Source: Bacillota bacterium
Lineage (GTDB): Bacteria; Bacillota_A; Clostridia; Lachnospirales; Bianqueaceae
Reading direction: 5' to 3'
Assembly: GCA_017420625.1 (NCBI GenBank)
Contig: JAFOIR010000243.1
Span: forward strand, 1-8,673
DNA length: 8,673 bases
Shown here: positions 5,821 to 8,673 of the stretch, piece after piece
How the letters are laid out: every line of letters begins with the position of its first letter
Position numbering within the stretch: the first letter of the stretch is position 1
The notes under the pieces: generated by a model
What the model saw: only the letters and a program-made list of their open reading frames with translations
The model's database searches: none
What the model was told of the DNA's origin: nothing
Made by a program: the position numbers and the translations under genes

Positions 5821-5870
5821 CGAACGAGCCAAAACCTCTCAGGAGGCACATACTATAAGGAGTGTACAGT

Positions 5871-6953
5871 ATGGAAAGAAAAACACCGCTTTATGAGGAG
5901 CATGTCCGCTTAGGCGGGAAAATCGTTCCCTTTGCCGGTTGGCTGCTGCCTGTTCAGTACAGCGGCGTCATCGCTGAGCATATGGCTGTCAGAGAAAAAT
6001 GCGGCATCTTCGACGTATCCCATATGGGTGAGCTGCTTCTCAAAGGACAAAGTGCCAAAGAGAATCTCAACCATCTTCTGACAAATGATTATACCGACAT
6101 GCCAGTCGGTGCAGCCCGTTACAGCCCCATGTGCAATGAAAACGGCGGCTGCGTGGATGATCTGATCGTCTACAAAAAGGCTGAGGATGACTATTTTATC
6201 GTTGTCAACGCTGCAAACAAGGACAAGGATTATGCCTGGATGAAAGAGCATCTGCTTCCAGGCAGTGAACTGACGGATGCATCCGATGATTATGCCCAGA
6301 TCGCACTGCAGGGCCCGAAAGCGGAGGAGATCCTCAAAAAACTGGCAGCGGAGGAAGATATTCCCACGGGATATTACACGGCTTTGTTTGACCGCACAGT
6401 AGACGGGATGAACTGCATCATCTCACGTACCGGTTATACCGGTGAGGATGGGTTCGAGATCTATCTGAGTCCTGCGGATGCCCCAAAGATGTGGAATCTG
6501 CTTCTGGATGCCGGCAAGGAAGAGGGATTGATCCCCTGCGGACTGGGTGCTAGAGATACACTGCGTCTGGAAGCTTCCATGCCGCTTTACGGCCATGAGA
6601 TGAATGATGAGATCTCCCCGAGAGAAACCGGACTCGGTATTTTTGTCAAGATGAAGAAAGAAGACTTCATCGGTAAAGCAGCACTCGTGCAGAGAGGCAA
6701 ACCGACGGTCAAACGAGTCGGACTGAAAGTCACCGGCCGCGGCATCTTAAGGGAGCATCAGACTGTCTTGCTGGATGGAAAAGAAATCGGGCATACCACT
6801 TCCGGAACATTCTGCCCGTATCTGAACCAGCCGGTCGCAATGGCTATCCTGCCGAAAGAGTATGCTGAGATCGGAACCGCGCTGGAAGTTGACGTGCGTG
6901 GACGCAAGGTACCTGTGGAAGTGATCGCGCTTCCATTCTATAAACGCAAATAA
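5871..6953 (+). CDS. gcvT: glycine cleavage system T protein (aminomethyltransferase)
   Basis: GcvT moves the aminomethyl group from the lipoyl arm of GcvH to tetrahydrofolate, releasing ammonia and giving 5,10-methylene-THF. The 360-residue length matches the family (about 364 in E. coli). Conserved stretches are [28 protein letters not shown] (47-54), VDDLIVYK (95-102, with the folate-contacting Asp expected here), [13 protein letters not shown] (186-198), [20 protein letters not shown] (223-242) and a C-terminal barrel domain with [16 protein letters not shown]. The ATG at 5871 is chosen because AAGGAG (5857-5862) lies eight bases upstream; an in-frame GTG at 5862 overlaps that site. It is the first gene after the glycine riboswitch, and gcvH follows after 22 bases. 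Confidence 0.97.
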   Translation: MERKTPLYEEHVRLGGKIVPFAGWLLPVQYSGVIAEHMAVREKCGIFDVSHMGELLLKGQSAKENLNHLLTNDYTDMPVGAARYSPMCNENGGCVDDLIVYKKAEDDYFIVVNAANKDKDYAWMKEHLLPGSELTDASDDYAQIALQGPKAEEILKKLAAEEDIPTGYYTALFDRTVDGMNCIISRTGYTGEDGFEIYLSPADAPKMWNLLLDAGKEEGLIPCGLGARDTLRLEASMPLYGHEMNDEISPRETGLGIFVKMKKEDFIGKAALVQRGKPTVKRVGLKVTGRGILREHQTVLLDGKEIGHTTSGTFCPYLNQPVAMAILPKEYAEIGTALEVDVRGRKVPVEVIALPFYKRK

Positions 6954-6975
6954 TTTCCCCAAGGAGGATAAAATT

Positions 6976-7353
6976 ATGAACATTCCTGAAGAACTGAAGT
7001 ACACCAAGAGTCACGAGTGGGTCAAGGAAGAAGATGGATTTTTCTATGTCGGTCTGACCGATTTTGCACAGGAAGAGCTTTCTGATCTTGTTTTTGTCAA
7101 TCTGCCTGAGGTCGGTGACGAGGTAGAAGCCGGTGAATCTTTTGCAGATGTTGAATCCGTCAAAGCAGCATCGGATGTCTATTCACCTGTTACCGGTTCT
7201 GTAGCTGAAATTAACGAAGAACTGCTTGATGCACCCGAGAAGATCAATGAGGATCCCTACGGCGCATGGCTGATCAAGGTAGAAAATGTAACCGATACCG
7301 TCGAACTTCTGGACTGTGCCGCTTACGAGAAACTGCTTGAAGAGGAAGAATAA
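6976..7353 (+). CDS. gcvH: glycine cleavage system H protein (lipoyl carrier)
   Basis: GcvH carries the aminomethyl group between the P, T and L proteins on a lipoylated lysine. The protein has 125 residues, the usual size. It starts with the family pattern [21 protein letters not shown] and contains [17 protein letters not shown] (58-74). Lys63 is the expected lipoylation site. [20 protein letters not shown] further on is also diagnostic, and the acidic LLEEEE tail ends the protein. AAGGAGGAT (6961-6969) is a strong ribosome binding site. It lies between gcvT and gcvPA with short gaps of 22 and 19 bases, consistent with one operon. Attachment of lipoate would need LplA or LipA/LipB encoded elsewhere. 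Confidence 0.98.
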   Translation: MNIPEELKYTKSHEWVKEEDGFFYVGLTDFAQEELSDLVFVNLPEVGDEVEAGESFADVESVKAASDVYSPVTGSVAEINEELLDAPEKINEDPYGAWLIKVENVTDTVELLDCAAYEKLLEEEE

Positions 7354-7372
7354 TCCGAAAAGAGGGAACAGC

Positions 7373-8673
7373 ATGGGAACTTTTGTCCCCGGAACCAAGG
7401 AAGAGCAGCAGGCTCTTCTGGAAGCTTCCGGTTATACCAGCTTTGACGATCTTTTCAGCGTCATTCCGGCATCGGTATATCTGAAAAAACCTCTTCCTCT
7501 GGAAGAAGGTCTTTCCGAGATGGAAACCGATGAGACCATCCGTGCGCTCGCCGCAAAGAACCGTGTTTACCATTCAATTTTCCGCGGCGCAGGCAGCTAT
7601 GATCACTATATCCCGGCAATCGTGAAAAGAGTCGTCTCCAAAGAGACATTTTTAACGGCGTATACACCCTATCAGGCTGAAATCAGCCAGGGCATTCTGC
7701 AGTCGATCTTTGAATATCAGTCCATGATCTGTGCGCTGACAGGACTGGATGTATCCAATGCATCTGTTTATGACGGAGCAACTGCAACGGCAGAAGCTGC
7801 AGAGCTTTCTGTTGAGCGAAAGAAAACCCGAGTACTGATTTCCGAGACCGTTTCACCGGAAGTCAGAAAAGTGGTTATGACTTATGCTTTTGGACGTGAC
7901 ACGGATATCCAGGTGATCCCGGAAAAGGATGGAAGAACGGATACCGAAACACTGAAACAGATGGTCGGTCCGGAAACTGCCTGTGTTATTATTCAGCAGC
8001 CGAACTATTACGGCCTGCTGGAAGAGGCAGAGAAGATCGGTGAGATCGCTCACAGTGTGAATGCCAAATATATTATGAACTGCAACCCGATCAGTCTGGG
8101 TCTTCTGAAGACACCGGCTGAAGTCGGAGCCGATCTGGCCGTCGGTGAGGGACAGCCTCTGGGCATGCCGATCGGTTTCGGCGGTCCCTATCTTGGCTTT
8201 ATGGCTTCAACGCAGGCACTGATGCGCAAGCTTCCCGGACGAATCGTCGGCGAGACGACTGATTCCGAAGGACGCAGAGCCTATGTTCTGACCCTTCAGG
8301 CCAGAGAACAGCATATCAAACGTGAGAAAGCATCCAGCAATATTTGTTCCAACGAAGCGCTCTGTGCACTGACGGCTGCTGTTTATCTGTCTGCAATGGG
8401 TCCGGAAGGCATGAGAGAAGTGGCACTTAGCTGCATGAGCAAAGCGCATTATCTGGCTGAAGGACTTAAAAAAGCAGGATTTACTCTGGCTTTTGAAGGT
8501 GAATTCTTCCATGAATTCGTGACAGAAGGAAAGTGCAGTCAGGCGCTTTTGCAGAAACTCGATGAAAAGGGAATCCTTGGCGGCCTGCCGCTTGGTGAGA
8601 ACCGGATCCTCTGGTGCTGCACCGAGAAAAATACCCGTGAGATGATGGATGAAGTCATCCGAGCTGCAGAGGA
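7373..8673 (+). CDS. gcvPA: glycine dehydrogenase (decarboxylating) subunit 1, 3' end cut by window
   Basis: This is the N-terminal half of the split P-protein. With GcvPB it forms the PLP enzyme that decarboxylates glycine and loads the remainder on GcvH. The frame is open from the ATG at 7373 to the window edge, 433 complete codons. The ending DEVIRAAEE suggests only a few residues are missing from a family length of about 440-450. Typical blocks are YDHYIPAIVKRV (76-87), YTPYQAEISQG (97-107), SVYDGATATAEA (131-142), VGEGQPLGMP (257-266), GFGGPYLGFMA and LTLQAREQHIKREKASSNIC (306-325). The PLP-binding lysine belongs to GcvPB and is not expected here. GAGGG (7362-7366) precedes the start. 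gcvPB most likely follows just beyond the window. Confidence 0.96.
   Translation, partial: MGTFVPGTKEEQQALLEASGYTSFDDLFSVIPASVYLKKPLPLEEGLSEMETDETIRALAAKNRVYHSIFRGAGSYDHYIPAIVKRVVSKETFLTAYTPYQAEISQGILQSIFEYQSMICALTGLDVSNASVYDGATATAEAAELSVERKKTRVLISETVSPEVRKVVMTYAFGRDTDIQVIPEKDGRTDTETLKQMVGPETACVIIQQPNYYGLLEEAEKIGEIAHSVNAKYIMNCNPISLGLLKTPAEVGADLAVGEGQPLGMPIGFGGPYLGFMASTQALMRKLPGRIVGETTDSEGRRAYVLTLQAREQHIKREKASSNICSNEALCALTAAVYLSAMGPEGMREVALSCMSKAHYLAEGLKKAGFTLAFEGEFFHEFVTEGKCSQALLQKLDEKGILGGLPLGENRILWCCTEKNTREMMDEVIRAAE

Noticed and set aside
5835..5846. CCTCTCAGGAGG before gcvT as a third riboswitch motif or sequestered ribosome binding site
   Set aside because: The stem is only four pairs, no start codon lies at the right distance from this AGGAGG, and gcvT has its own AAGGAG at 5857-5862. 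The likeness to CTCTCAGG is probably chance.

Overview
The window is about 49% GC by eye, with compact genes, strong AGGAGG-type ribosome binding sites and near-consensus sigma-A promoters. It looks like the chromosome of a low-to-mid GC member of the Bacillota. The split P-protein (gcvPA), the tandem glycine riboswitch and the ammonia-dependent AsnA suggest a gut or oral anaerobe of the Clostridia or Erysipelotrichia. I cannot narrow it further by reading alone.

Layout, all genes on the + strand. 1-481: 3' end of an ABC-2 type transporter membrane subunit. 471-1612: asnA with its own promoter, start at 562, and a clear terminator. 1613-1957: a GC-rich block of short direct repeats, then repeat element A. 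2080-2986: an unrecognised gene with a C-terminal domain resembling PD-(D/E)XK nucleases. 3021-3995: a ten-segment DMT/EamA transporter with its own promoter. 3998-4242: repeat element B, an inverted copy of A. 4368-5500: a stand-alone SPFH/slipin membrane protein with its own promoter. 5558-8673: the glycine cleavage operon (promoter, tandem glycine riboswitch with a legible terminator switch, gcvT, gcvH, gcvPA), running off the right edge.

The glycine cleavage genes work as one unit. Glycine binding to the riboswitch should free transcription of GcvT, GcvH and GcvPA, which with GcvPB (probably just outside) and a lipoamide dehydrogenase degrade glycine to CO2, ammonia and methylene-tetrahydrofolate.

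The least ordinary part is 1613-4330. Two copies of a 245-bp element, about 92% identical with no gaps, face each other and bracket the nuclease-like gene and the EamA transporter. The element does not behave as a coding sequence. It folds by hand into a long hairpin, and five of the six differences between copies at paired positions keep the pair as G-U on one strand only. It is therefore a candidate structured RNA or structured mobile intergenic element, here uncharacterised.
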